Assembly: GCA_963169105.1 (NCBI GenBank)
Contig: OY720636.1
Span: forward strand, 122,096,188 to 122,160,187
Direction of reading: 5' to 3'
Length of the DNA: 64,000 nucleotides
Source: Ceriagrion tenellum
Lineage: Eukaryota > Arthropoda > Insecta > Odonata > Coenagrionidae
Under the pieces are notes generated by a model, which worked only from the letters and a program-made list of their open reading frames with translations, was not told the origin of the DNA and did no database searches. The translations under genes were made by a program, and so were the position numbers. Below, piece by piece: positions 47,871 through 61,269 of the stretch; position 1 is the first letter of the stretch, and every line of letters begins with the position of its first letter.

Positions 47871-49814
47871 CAGTTCACCAGACGTAGAAATCCACTGATG
47901 CTGTTTTCGTGGTGGTAAGAGTAAATAAAATGTACGTACAATTCAGCCATCAGCGGACGTTATTGCCGTATGAGTAGCCCAAGCGCGAAGTGGAAAACTG
48001 ACAGGACGCTCATTTCGCGATCCCCTTCTCTTAATCCCCGACAGGGTTTTATGTTTTTACAAGTCTTTGTACGAAGTATGAGCTTCCAGTATGTATTTGA
48101 CTATTTTTGTCGAAAGTTCTGCTGTTTATAATTGCTTCTTAATCACAAACTTTTTTTCACTTTCAGTATTTCAAATTCTTACTTTTTCTCAATATGCGCT
48201 TCTACTCTTTAGATTATATGGCTTTAATATTCATATTTTTTGTACATATGTTTTATATACTATACCGTTTCTCCTGAAAAGGATGCTTGTTTTTTTTTTA
48301 ACTTTAGACTCATCTTAGAAATTGTAAATATACATTTATTTGGGGGATACCTTTCGTGAACAGAATGGGAAGGGCTCATTTGTACAAATAGATAACCAAC
48401 ATGAAGCACGCGACTAGTGATACCACCCTTGATTTTCGAAGCTCGTTTCGGATGGAAGATAGAAGAATATATGATAATTTGGAGAAACATGGAATACATT
48501 CCTTCTAAGCAATTTAATTGAAGTATGCAAAATTTCATTTCAAGGAGGGTCGAAATAATGTCACATTGTTTGTTAATGTTACATGCCTTCAAATAGATTC
48601 TTTCCAGTCGAATGAATTATATTTACCGTCTTGGTTGTTGCTCGGGTGATATCGCAAGGCTGTGGTTGATATTTTTTATCTGATAGCCTCTTCGAGTATG
48701 TAAACAAAAGAGGGCGCCTTCCATCCGCACAATGAATTACTCTTGTAGACCAGTATCAAGACGGTTGTCGTGACCTCGGACGCGATTAGATTCGTGGGTT
48801 TTGCATAGTGCATTTACCTCGCATAATATCCTAATGGAACCACTCTCTGGACTTAAAACTGGTGGTGGAGATGCTAATATAATATGCCTTACTACATATA
48901 ACTATTGTGAGCCTCCTTAAACTACTTCCATCTTTCTCGGTTAAATTTGAAACCCAGTCGGTAAAAACCTTCTGAAGTTTCTATTTCAGATCTTTTGGCA
49001 TTTCCTAATTAATTACTGTTCACCAAGTCATCAGTTACGCTTAATTGTTAAATATATCTTTTAAATTACAGGCTGTATCCTTAGGTGGTGTAGAATTTTT
49101 ATCCATTTATTGTTTTTTAATTACTCCCTCTACTTAGTTTTTGACTTCTTCGAATCAGAAATATTTGTAGTCTTTTTTCAAGATTTATTAGATCTTTTGA
49201 ATAACGAATACTTTGTGAGAGTGAATGTTGAGATGTTCACAGTGTGAACCAGGGATATGCAATATCTTATATTGCCTATTTTGCGACAGAAATGATTGCC
49301 AGTTGTATTTGATCAATCAATGTTTCGACCAGTTAGTATTTATTCTGCCTTTTTTTCGTAGATATTTCATTAGTTAGTTTTGTTTACGTTTTGAAATACA
49401 TGTCAGCCCTTTTTATCCGAATAGCTTTAGGATTAGTGATTTTCGTAGAATTTATGAAGAAGTTTATGCCAAGCAGCTGGCATGCCGCCAACATTAAAAT
49501 TACTTAATGCATCATTTAGTGGACGGCAAATGTTTTGATTTTTTTCGAGAGTACGCGATCATAATGATTTATTTCAGATGTATGCAAATTGGTGTTGACG
49601 CTTTATGTTATACATTTCTACAGTGTTTATGTTTCTTAGAAGATTCGCGCATGGCCATATGTGTAACCTTGGTTTTTGCAGGACTGGAAGCGATTGGAGA
49701 ACTTTCGAGTTTCATGTGATCGCTTCTTGTTCCGTCCTTCATCCTCTTGCATTCGTTGTAAACTCCGCCTTCGCCGAAATGTCCCCGTAGCCTTTCGTTT
49801 CGCATTTTTTTAAG
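47871..49814. other. Gene-free stretch before the 49.8-kb exon
   Basis: No exon supported. It could contain intron sequence or the 5' UTR of the 49815-49962 exon. Confidence 0.4.
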
Positions 49815-49962
49815 CATGGCAAAGTTGGCTGAATGCTACGGCTCAGTGGCTTATCTAACCCAACATCTGTTGGAGGCTGCCGTGCATGCTCTTGATAAGC
49901 CGAGCTATACTCACCTGCCCTGCTTTGGAGGAAGACTTCGTTCCAGGCTATACCCTCTCAAG
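49815..49962 (+). CDS. Unidentified coding exon with start codon
   Basis: I do not recognise this protein. Forty-nine codons run from ATG 49816 (MAKLAECYGS, A at -3 and G at +4) to LRSRLYPLK, where a strong donor GTACGT follows in phase 0. A pyrimidine-rich tract ending TTTTTTTAAG lies immediately before the ATG, so it can be an internal exon whose first base is 49815, or a first exon with the 5' UTR running upstream. The residue composition (balanced, with Cys, His, Pro and aromatic residues) looks like real protein. No continuation exon was found in the remaining 14 kb, so the gene would extend past the window or splice over a long distance. A chance ORF is still possible. Confidence 0.45.
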
Positions 49963-52900
49963 GTACGTAACGCTATATCCTATTTTTCTGTAAGACGCAT
50001 GTTAGCAATGGCATGTCATGGAAATAATATATGTTTATCAGTATAAGAAAAATGGAATTTTATAAACAATGGGCCAAAATAACGGAATGTTTTGAAGGTG
50101 TAGTTATCTTATTGAGTTCGCAGTCCTTTAATAATACCCTTTTGTTATCAGGGGTGGAATTTTCCACTACAGCTTGGCGCTATACGAAAGGAATGCCATT
50201 TTAAAATGTTACATTAATTCTCCTTTCCCCATAATAATAAACCCATTAATCTCTTAATTTGAGAAGGCGATAAATGTTTTCATTAGCCCTGACATTCTGT
50301 CAAGATGCAAGTCCAAGGCCTTACGCCTTCCTTCTCCATCGCCTTGCCTCCGAAATGGAGTGATAAGACATCACCCATATTGTATAATCTGTATTATTTT
50401 TGGCTCTCAATTTATTGAAGTAATTTTTTTATTGGAAAAGGTTGTTGCTCTATTGTAAGAGGTCTTATTTTGGGCTTTAGTACGAATGACATTGTTTGCC
50501 ATTTACTACAATTCCTAGAATGGGGAAAAGATGGTTGTACAACCCCCTTTTTTACTAAATCTATAAACAGTTTTATATTTTCCTCAAAAAATAACTGCTG
50601 TGTTTCATGACTCAATGCCTGATATAAAAAACTCTTCCAATTATGAAGATTTGTGAAGTTTTATGTACTTGGGGCTTATATTGGGAATGTGAAGCTAAGT
50701 AAATCTCCTAGATGAAATACATTTTATGATTCTTGTTTTCGTTCCCATTCGTGGCCTTGACGGGGCTTCATTCCGATATTAAAAGTGCTCCTGCAGTATT
50801 TAAGATTTAAATTTTAAATTTATGCCGTATCCAAATGGTAAATAATTACCCGTAGTCCTATGTAGGAGCTGATGTCTCTTAATAACTGACAGAAATTTTC
50901 TTTCAGGGCAGTTCGCGCGGCAGAAGACACAAAATTCGGCGCTATAAAGTTAACAAAGGATTGACCTGGGAAGGCCAGCCCAGCATCGCCTGCGGATATG
51001 GTTGACATGACGCCTTTGCGGCCTCTCGCAGTAATTATTTTTGTATTGTCATGGAGATTAGCTCTCTCCTCGTTCATAGAGTTGTCACTGCCTCTCCCTT
51101 AAGAGATTACCCACCGAGCATGTCAAATATCTCCATTTATGTTGGAATGCCGAAAAAATTTGCTCTTCGTTATGATTGTTAATGGATTTCATTTCCAAAC
51201 AATATGATTTAAAATTCCATTGTTGTTGAATGAATTAAGAATATTTTTGAACTGGCCTCTGATGACTTTTTCTTATGTCTCTCAGTGTAGAATATCCCCT
51301 GGCGTTTTAAATTTTTACAGTTCGTTCAACTTATTGTTTATTGCTTATGTATATTTTATTTTTTTATTAATAAAATGTAGCACCCTATGATTTTATTTGT
51401 TTCCATTTATTCGGGGATAGAGTCACAAAGCAGCGAATAATTAGCTCTGATAGATTTCTGCTTTATCTTTCCAAAAATATGATACCAATTGGTAACTTAC
51501 TTCCTTATTTTGTGTTATTTAATGTATTGATTAGCTTTGATTTAAGTAAATGACTTTTTTATACAGTTAAATAGTTATAATATTTAAAAACGGGGTTCAA
51601 GATTCCACTGGATTAATACGAAGTGGTTTAGACTTTTTGGTTCTCGATAATGGTGAAAGTTTGTATGTTTTACTATCTTGCTCGCAATAAGGTATCCCAT
51701 TGATTAAACCCTTAATTACCGTACAATACAGCAGTTCTGCCTAAAAGTAATAATTTGAACTTTAATAAAAAATAGCCACATGCGCTGAAAAATAAAACTG
51801 GGTCTTAGTTGATGGCAATGAAATGGTTGGAAATTATCTTTAACCATTTTACTTGCTGTCACACTTGCTTGCTTCGTATATAACCTTTTACGAGTGCGGT
51901 TTACGACGTCATGTCGGCTTTAATGCTCGCGAGAAGACGTTTGATGGAGATGTGAATAGTCATTTGCATCGGTCATGAATATATATTTGATAAATATGAT
52001 TATATCAGATTCGCATTTTGAATGCAGCTGTAACCTCTAAGATTCACCGCATAACAACAAGATAAAATTGTTGGATGGTGAAATCATCTCCCTGCGGAGT
52101 TCTTAGGAATTGTGGTTGTATAACTAACAAAACAAGAAAAAAGGCCGGGTAAATACTGGCTGGTCAAAACATTAGTTGATAAAATAAAAGCTTGGCGACA
52201 TATTATTTTTCTCAACATGTGGTGCCAAAAGAAGACAATTATGAGATGGAATAATTTTTTTATAGTTCGTGTGGATTATTCATCGTAGCTTTTTTTCAAA
52301 CGTTTCCAATGAATTTCATGGACTTATGTAAAAGATTAGAATATTCTAAAATACTGATGGGACGTGCCCCTAATGCGCCGTATGTCTGAAGACATTCAGA
52401 TGCATCAGATACAAGTTTCAGGGTTCCTCTACCTATGCCGCCAGCCGCCGCATTCTCATTAAAATGCAGTACCTTATTAACCTTGCAGCTTGAGGGAAAC
52501 TCGGGATATTCGGTGGCTTAGTTGAAACCACAGGCCTTGCGGTTAGCTGTTGGACATTGGCACCATTCTCTAGGCATCCACATGTTAAGAGGAGAGAGGA
52601 AAATCTGATGTTCACTTTGGAACCCTTTGTCTTCTAGTTTTTGCCATATTTACGATTGTTTTTGCTAATTTCCATTTCCTAGTTTCTTTAATTTCCTATA
52701 AATATCTATCTAAGGTTTTATGACATTTTTCTGTTTGTGGTCACCGGCAGTACGCATTGTCAGCGCGAGCAGTGGTACCTATCGAGGTGTGCTAATCATT
52801 ATGCATATAATCATGGTGCCTGAATTCGGAGTGATAGCTTTTTCGATTGATCTTTGTGGCCGATGCTTCTGTGGCTCAAAAATAAGGAGTGATCTTATAC

Positions 52901-55900
52901 ACCCCATTGTTATTTAATATATTTTGTAGGATTGCGTAAATTTCTGTGTTGATCATGGCCTTGGAAACTATTGCTACCTCACATGCGTGAATTTTGAAGT
53001 TGGTGGTCCTTAATCGTTATGTCTTTCCTTACCTTAGTCCTCGGGTTTATGACGGAGATTACGATATCAGGTGAGTAGTGAAGAATATAAACGCTGTATT
53101 AAGGTCTGTTATCAAGTGTGAGTAAACACTGTCCACGAATCTTAGTGGCTTAGCTTATCTGAGAATTCTGTTTTAAGGGTGAATATTGAGAAGTTCCGTA
53201 AATTACTGTTTTAATTATGCTTATAAATCATAAATGAAAGATCTCGAGCTTGAGGAGTGGCGATACACATTTGCGATCTCGCCAAGTACAATCATATCCC
53301 GTGGAGCGTCTTACCTCATGCTCCTACTTTAATTTATAAGTGAGACAAAAGTCTCTCTTAAGCGAGAGCGAGGGAAAAGTGCAGAAGTATACTTTATCTT
53401 TTTATTATCCCGAGATATACAGCTTGGAAAAAGAAATCGTGCACCTTTTTTGGGCTTGTAAAGGCGAATTTGCATTGAAAATGTGAATGCGCAAGTTTCT
53501 TGTAGCCAGCGGATTCCGACTTGAATTGCAGGTTTAAGTGGCTGTGCAAGTTCGATAGCAGAGCTTTTAAAATTTTCGGAAAGCTGCTTGCGGGAGCGTA
53601 TTGCTGCTAGTGTGAACAGCAGCCAATCTAGCCCTGCACTAACTCGTAAAATGTTTTGTGGGAGTGAAATCCTCTGAAAGCCATTTTAGAAGAAACTGAC
53701 GGAAGTACCTCGCCAGTGTAAAATGACCATAAAAATTCATTAAAATCATCGGGCCTCATATTCTTGGATAGTGTTAACTCACAGTCGACTATTAATGTAT
53801 TTCTAATAGTGCACTTCATTGCTCACCTACATAACTACCGGAAAAGTAATCAGAGTCATTTACTCGAAGTCCTAGGCCAAGGAAGACATGACTGTGAAGG
53901 TATCAAATTTAAATTCACGAATGCGGTGTAGCAATTCCGCTTCCAGAGTCATCATCGTCACTGATATTTCAAGAAATTTCAACACTTAAAATTGCTATCT
54001 TTGCTATTGAATGATATGCCTTCGATTATTGTTCCATTGTTGATTTCAAAAATACAAGCCAAGATTTCAGCCGTTCATTTTGCATCTTGAAAGTGCCTTT
54101 CACTTTTCTCAGATGCGAGGGTCTTATCCTCTGTGGGTAATGTTTTTATTGTCATTTCATAAAAAGGGCAGAAAATATAGTTGATTACTGCCCCTTCATG
54201 GCACTCTGCTAATAACCTTGTTTGCGCTGTGTAAACATGCTTGGATGGACGAGGTGTCAAGGGGGGCATTTCTAAAGGGTGGTCTATCTGACGCCTGTTG
54301 TTTTCGCCCCGTTTTTTTGCGTATTGGTTTCTTGAAAAAGGAGGTTCAACGACCTAGTCCCGCTCACCCGTTCATTCCTTAACAACCATTCGCCTCGCTG
54401 GAATACGAATGGGGAAGCTTTTTAGTCTTCTGTTTTGGTGTAACCTCGGTTCGGGATGGAGGAATTGGCATATTCGTGACATTTGGTGTCTTCGTCCTCT
54501 CAGCGACCCGTGCGAAGCGCGAACTTACATAATGAATTCCTCGCCGTCGTCGAAAGATGTCGCTTCATTTGGACGGTCAAGCGGAAATATTTTCTGCAAT
54601 CGGCCAAGGCTCTTCTTTTTTCCGTCACAAGATCATGGCCTTTTGGGTGGCTGGTGATGATTATGTACATTAAGTGGAACACTCAGTTTTTTCCCTTCTT
54701 CCTCTACTTATCTCATTGTTTCTCTGACTTTCGGAATCCATGAGACAGAGCTGGGAAAAGAATTCGACCGTGACATTTCCAAACATTCGTCGATAAATTT
54801 TATTTTGTTCTTTTACGATGGTGTAGAAAAAGTTGCTGGATTTAATGATATTTATGCGACTTTCTGGGCCCCCTGCCCAGGTATTAAATAGTGAAGGAAA
54901 TGCCCAATTTGAGTCTAACCATCGCGAAGGGGAGAAAGTTTAAGCACGTCCACTGCAAAATGGAAATTATTGATGTCTTTGTGAGTTTCGTGTCTTCTTT
55001 CAAACTTAACACTCGTAAATTGAACCCATTTTTTCTTGTTTATTTAACGAGGTGAAAGGGAAAAAATAAATGATGCGCTGCAAATGGCGTGGAAAATATG
55101 AAGAGGACGAGTAACTTAGTCACGTACACGTTATGCAGAATATTCGTTCTTTATTAGTAGTTGACTAGATCTGTTGACTTCCCAGTATCACCGGTCCTTT
55201 CGGTATCTCGCGGAAGTATTGGATGGCTAGTGCACTCATGTCCGCTGCCTATTTCGTCAAAAACTGTTCGCCGGGGCGGGGAAACTTCAGAAAGTTAGCA
55301 TTTATGGTTCCTCGGGTGGAGTTTTATCGCACCGATTGTGATGTAAATTTTGGATTATTCTGAAGGAAAATGGGCTGAAACGGCCTTATCGACTGAGTGC
55401 CCGTCATATTTCAACACTCGTTCTTCAATCGGGGGCTTAATCATGCGCTATGATTGGGGGGAAATCGCTAGGCGATTTCGCTTGGCAATTTGGCGGTGGT
55501 GATGGTCGTGACCGGATTGAAGCAAATGATTTGAGAACCGGTATATTTATAAATTTTAGTATTTTTGCTCATGTTATAGTAGTCCAAACCATTTACAGAA
55601 AATATAATAGATATCTTCTCCTTCTCTCTGGCTTTCAAATCACTTCGAAAACATAACATAGTTTTGGTATATTTGAGTAGATTTGGATTGATTTCAATGT
55701 AGAATGATTACCATTTGAATCTGCCTCTCTACATTTCAAATACGTTTCCTTATTTTATTGTCTTATTGAGCCTGGATTTATAAGTATCATTGAGCCTTCA
55801 GGGCGTGTGCCAAATGAGGAGAGTTCCACGATTGCGAACATGCTAAAATGCTAGCCTTGCCTTTTTGGTAAACGCAATGCTCGACTGGTTGTATGCCAAG

Positions 55901-58080
55901 CTTGCCTTTGATCAGTTTTCGGAATTCGAAAAAATAAACATATATAGATTTATAGTAACCTTTCCCCTCTCTTTTCTGTCGGTCAGGAGGCAGAGAATAA
56001 TAATCGTGGTTTACAGGTCATACTATTTACGTTCGTACATTCATTGCGGTGTTGGTAAAATTTCTCTTCTGAAAAGTATTTGCTGGTTATTTCTGATACA
56101 CCAATGGTCGTAGCTTCATTCAATGTAGTGGGGTGCAGCGTAGTACATGTTGGTGGTAACTCCCCCCTGCCACTCTCCCTTGAGTTGGCTTGCAGGGGAC
56201 TATGTTTGTAGCCGTGGATATCCGTGACTCTCGCTAATGGAGATATTTATATGGATTTTAATGGAGGGGGAGATAAAATGTGGTTGAGAGGAAGGAGGAA
56301 CCTCTTGTCCACGGCTGTCGCCGTTGGGCTGAATGTAAACGTAAGGAAACGCTGTACGTGAGATGGTGCCACAAAGTTCCTCCATTCATGATTTTTTTAA
56401 GCGATCTTTTGCTATATTTGTTCTCTGACTTCATGTATCCGTTGAGTACATCCTTGCCGTTGAAGAAACCGGTATGATAAAACCTTGGTCTTCGTGTTAG
56501 CGTGTGGTGAGTCATAGAAAGTTCGGGGACTCACCGCTCTATCAAAGCATGTGCTCGGCAGCTGAGAAATTTCAGTCGTCTTTCCCCATCGTCCTCTGCG
56601 CTCGTGTTGAAGTGCATCGGTTCTTCGGATATCAGCGTCGTGAGTACACTCCCTTTCTCTCAGTTTCAATCTTAAACGCCTTGGGCGTGGTAAACTTTTT
56701 GAGGTTTGGCCTCGGATGTCACGAATTCACTTTTGTAATTTAATTATTCATGATTTTATGGTTCGTTTGCGTATTGTCCGTCGCTTTTCCCTTGTCAAAT
56801 ACATCAATGTAACTGATTTAAGCTACGAAACGTTTCCGTTTGAGTTTAAAAAAGCCTTTGTGCACTCATGTTTTCGTTCCTTTGCAAAGTTATTTTTTCA
56901 ACAGTATCGACCAAACTTGGCTAGTTTGTGATGGTACAGCATTTAGCCGTTATCGAGAAACAAACTTCGTTCGTACGAGTTAACAATTTTATTTCATTTA
57001 GTTGCAAGTTACACCGAGTATTTAGCGTCGTACGATGGCTTTTTTGTATAGCTTTTTGTGAGGTATTTCCTTAGGAAATTTTTGTTTAGTGCTGGGTCAA
57101 AGCGATGATTTATTTGTCCAAGTAGCGCGAAACGGATCTCAATAATAAGTCGTGAGACTTGCTAGAAATACTTTTTTTTCTTTTACTTATTTCCCGTCCA
57201 AGTTGACCAGACTTGAACAATTGGCCGTATCACTTAAGAGGTGCATTTTTCGGAATGTTGCCGTTATGAAATCCAGGATGGAAAATCAAGGTCCATGGAA
57301 CTCGCGGAAACTGTCTCTCTGGTCATTTTGGGGTCTTATTCAGGAAGTTCTCGGGATTTTCGATCCTCAAAATTTTTACCTCGACACTTTTATATAATGC
57401 TATTACTAAGTTTAAAGTCGAAGCAATTAAGTCATTCCACGTCATCGTCGGGGTCAATTTTTTCCTGAATAAGGCCCCTCATCTCACGTCATTAGATTTT
57501 ACGGATCTAACCCTGTGATGATGTGCCATTAAACTCAACTACATCCGTGACCAAAAATTCCGGATTTATGCGAATCGTGAGCCATGACTTGCGGAGGAAT
57601 CCAAAGTTTTTATTGCTGTACAGTAGTGTATGTCGCCTCATGTTGGAAAATAACGGCGAGGCGGTTGTAAACCCTCCTTTAATTTTAACTTATCCATGTT
57701 TTTTGAGTCCAGGTGTTGAAAGAAATAAGTTTCCTGTTGATTTTTACAGCAGCTAATAGAAATTTCATAATTGCTTTATAGCTTTCGGTAAGGTATCAAA
57801 GCAAAAATCCACTTCTCAATATGGCGTGTATTTACTGTGGGAGTGTTCGTTTATTATAGTTCAATCACCGAAGAAGGGAAAGTTGGCTGTCGAGTATGTT
57901 CGTGGTCCTGGCGTCGTCTTTCTGCATAACTGTGCTAGAGTTTAACTTTTTATCCCGTCACTGCTTGTGTTTTCGTCACACACGCTTTCATATTATTCTT
58001 CGTATGCCTTCCCCTTGTACCGCTTGGAGTGGAACTGTCCAGAGTTGCGGTCGGAGCCTCGACCGTCTTTTATCTTATCT
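49963..58080. other. Gene-free CpG-rich stretch
   Basis: No continuation of the 49.8-kb exon was found. A minus-strand ORF at 50820-51077 is protein-like in composition but unrecognised (see findings). Other ORFs are short and overlap on both strands. Confidence 0.4.
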
Positions 58081-58089
58081 ATCGCTCGT

Positions 58090-58164
58090 TTGGGCGTGGG
58101 CAGACTGAGTGGCTCTCGTGGTAGTTGCCTTGGCAACCGCAGCTCACTTATTTCGCTTACGTCA
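58090..58164. promoter_or_regulatory. Cluster of KLF/Sp-, RFX X-box- and CRE-like motifs
   Basis: GGGCGTGGG (about 58092-58100), GTTGCCTTGGCAAC (58124-58137, a 6-2-6 palindrome fitting the RFX X-box) and TTACGTCA (58157-58164, CREB/ATF-like) lie within 75 bp. No gene start is recognised next to it. Confidence 0.3.
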
Positions 58165-59860
58165 GCGGGACTCATTAGCATTTTTATGGTGGAAGGCGAT
58201 ATAGTCGACTATTTACTTTAGTGTGTCATTTGGTGAGAAGTCATAAAAACCACTAAGCCTGAGTTTTTCGCGATTAGATTCCGTATCGTAATCGCCATTT
58301 ATGTATTTATTGGGATGTTATATTTCGTATTTAAAATTGTTCGTCGAAATATGTCGCCATTTGAATTTGACAATATAATATGGTTGATTATGAAAAGCTT
58401 TCGTTTCGATATTACTTTTGCCGCGGTCACGACCAGCTGAAAGTAATGCACGAGGAAAGCTCGTGGTTTTATATTAATGATGATTACTGGGTGTTATTTG
58501 GGTGAATTATTATCCTGTTCAATATATTTACTTATATCATGTAATGGGCCTATTTCTGCTCTACGTGGACTTTTTCAGCTGTTTGATTTTTATGATGCGA
58601 CGGTCATGTGTAATGTTGTGATTCACTAATATTTTGCGCTCAACATGTCCACAGGGTTCTCTCCAACATTAAATATCATGCAGCATCATTATTTTTAAAT
58701 ATATGGAGCCTAAATCCTAAAAGTCATAATGTGGCATTTTTAATGCCCCAGAAAATTCGTCATTTACTCGATCGAATTTTCAGCTCCTTGTGCCATTTTC
58801 GTGACTCAAGTTCATTTCGGCGCCTTTCCGGCTGAAATAGGTTCACATATGACACCTGATAAATGAATGAAAAGTCAAGTGACCTAAAAATATTCTAGAT
58901 AGAACTATATGGATTGCTTTTCAATTAAGTACCTCCACTCCCACAGTTATTCATGGTTTATCCCTACTGCGTGTTTGTTGTGAGCCAAAATTGTTGTAGT
59001 GTTGTCCTTGCGACAGTGAAAAGATTCACGCTGTTCCTTAAAGAGAAAACCTTATCGTCAGTACGCGTTGTAGCTGAATATTACCTTTGTTCGAGGTGGA
59101 AAATCAATGGAATAATGAGTTTGGTTCAAGGCTGGTACTTATTCCACGCGTGAAACCGTTTCGTTTAACCCTGACGCTTCTAAAAATCGATGGTCCGGAC
59201 TCCACCCAGGCCAGAGCGCATCCAAGAAATCGCATGCCTCGATTTTCTGTATTTCGAGGGCCATCGTGGCGACCATTATCCGTTTACAACCAGTCGGGGA
59301 CGTTGTATGAAATAGTCCGAGTTATGGCCTTCCTTAACTGTAGTATTCTCTAGTAATTCTGGGTAATGCCTGGGAATGTTCCATATTTTTTCAATTCAAC
59401 ATTTGGCACATACTCTCTCAATTTCCTAGCAATTTTTCCTCACGTGTGCAAGTGTTAGCTTTCCAGTTGTTGATTTTCTTACCTCCATCCCAGCGTGGCT
59501 CTCCTGTTCGCAGTATTTTAAAAATTCGGTTATCGTATATTACTGCGTGATTCGGTGAACATCTGTTGCGATTTGGGTCCAATCCCATCTTTCTGATTAT
59601 AATGACCACAAACTTTTGACTTGCTAATGCCATGGCAATCATCTTTATATGCTTACGAAAGACCAAAACATTGCTAAAGAAGACTTACTAAATGTAAATT
59701 AGGAAATATTGTAGCGCGAGGAGTTTATACCGTATTTAGCGCTAAGGTTTTCTAATGATGACTGATATTCTCAATGGTGGTAGTGTTAGGCTTGGATTTT
59801 TATTTCTTCAATCATCATGATGATATCGCATCATCTGACTTAAGAAAGACGCACTAACTC
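58165..59860. other. Gene-free stretch
   Basis: Nothing recognised. Confidence 0.4.
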
Positions 59861-59867
59861 TGCCTTG

Positions 59868-59935
59868 ATTGGGATTTGAACGCTTCTAACCCTCGATACA
59901 TCTTCCCTGATACGCCTGTTAAGGATAGCACCTGC
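59868..59935 (-). mobile_element. tRNA-like SINE fragment
   Basis: The minus strand shows box B-like GTTCAAATCCC (59871-59881) and an upstream box A-like GGTGCTATCCTTAACAGGCG (59913-59932), spacing as in tRNA. Confidence 0.5.
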
Positions 59936-61269
59936 TGATGTTTTTTTCGGAGATAGTTGCATTGTTTCAAAACAAAGTGACGCTTGTTTGCGCATATCTT
60001 CCAACCTTGTTTACTCAGCTATAGTGAGATGCTGTTGTTTCATCGATAGCTTCCTTTCTTTTGTTTTGACGTTTGTTTTCTGTGTTCTCGATTGAATCAA
60101 CTGGCAGTGGGTGAAGTTCCGCCATTTTCCAAATGATCGTTGTCTTCATTCTCAGTCGTTTCTCGTTGCCGTTTCTTTAGGATGCGAAGTTTATACTCCC
60201 GGTACTACATCCCAGAAAGATATCAAAATTTCTTAATTTTTTATCTTAGTGATAGTAATTATCTCCTACGATAAAATATGCTGAGTGATCAGAGTTAAAT
60301 GGGGTAATGGAAGTTCATCATTTCCCCCTGTTGTTGTCACTCTATCGCTAGAGAGAAAAAACCGCGACATTTTTTGCCTAGTTTGGCCTTGAAGATTTTT
60401 TTCTGCCAGTATTTCAGAACGAAATATTCTATTTTCTGACCCCATTACGAATTTTCAGAGTTGTTCAGCGAGTAAATTTGGTTCGTAGAAAAGAATTTTC
60501 CTTATCTTTATTCTGACCGTATTCTTATCTGAATGTTTTGTCAATACAAAAAAAGAATGGGTTTGAAGTTTTGTAGGCTCCTGAAAATTATGTTCTTCAT
60601 ATTTGCCTTATTATTTAGTGTACACTCGGGTCTATTAGAGTATATTAACGTTTTTGTGGTGGTGTAGACTTATGCTTACACCTCATAAAACTAGCCTATT
60701 ATTCTGAGGTACTTTTTGTTCTTCTGTTGTTCAGTACTTCATCAAGTTTGGTAAAAGAGTAATTTTTATGGTTTTCTGTTACATATACTCGGTATTTCGC
60801 CGATATGTTTGTTTTGCTTTACCCTCTATTAATTTAACAATTATTTGACCGATTATCTTTAAGTGTTAAAATGTTATCCTTATTGATATTACCGGGGGCC
60901 CGTGCTTTTCTCGGTACACTAAATTTATTTTTTGCGTTAATGGAAATCTATATTATGTAATCCAACTTAAAAGCCTTTTATTGTGTTGTATCTTAAATTG
61001 TTCTAAGTCTAATTAATTATCCCTTAATAGGTTCAGTATAAAGTATTGAAGGTTCTGAATGATTATTTTATCGTGATCGTCTGCTAAAATAATAGCTGCC
61101 TCGTTTCGGAGGTCTTCCTAGAGCATCGGAAGAAATAAAATAAATAAATTAAGCGAGGCAGCGGAGCCAAACGAAAGTAACCTAAACAGTTATCTATGTA
61201 TTTCTAATGGGGAGATTGGCTCTTTTAAATTTTTATAAAATCGATTTTTTCGGGGATATGGGACCTATC

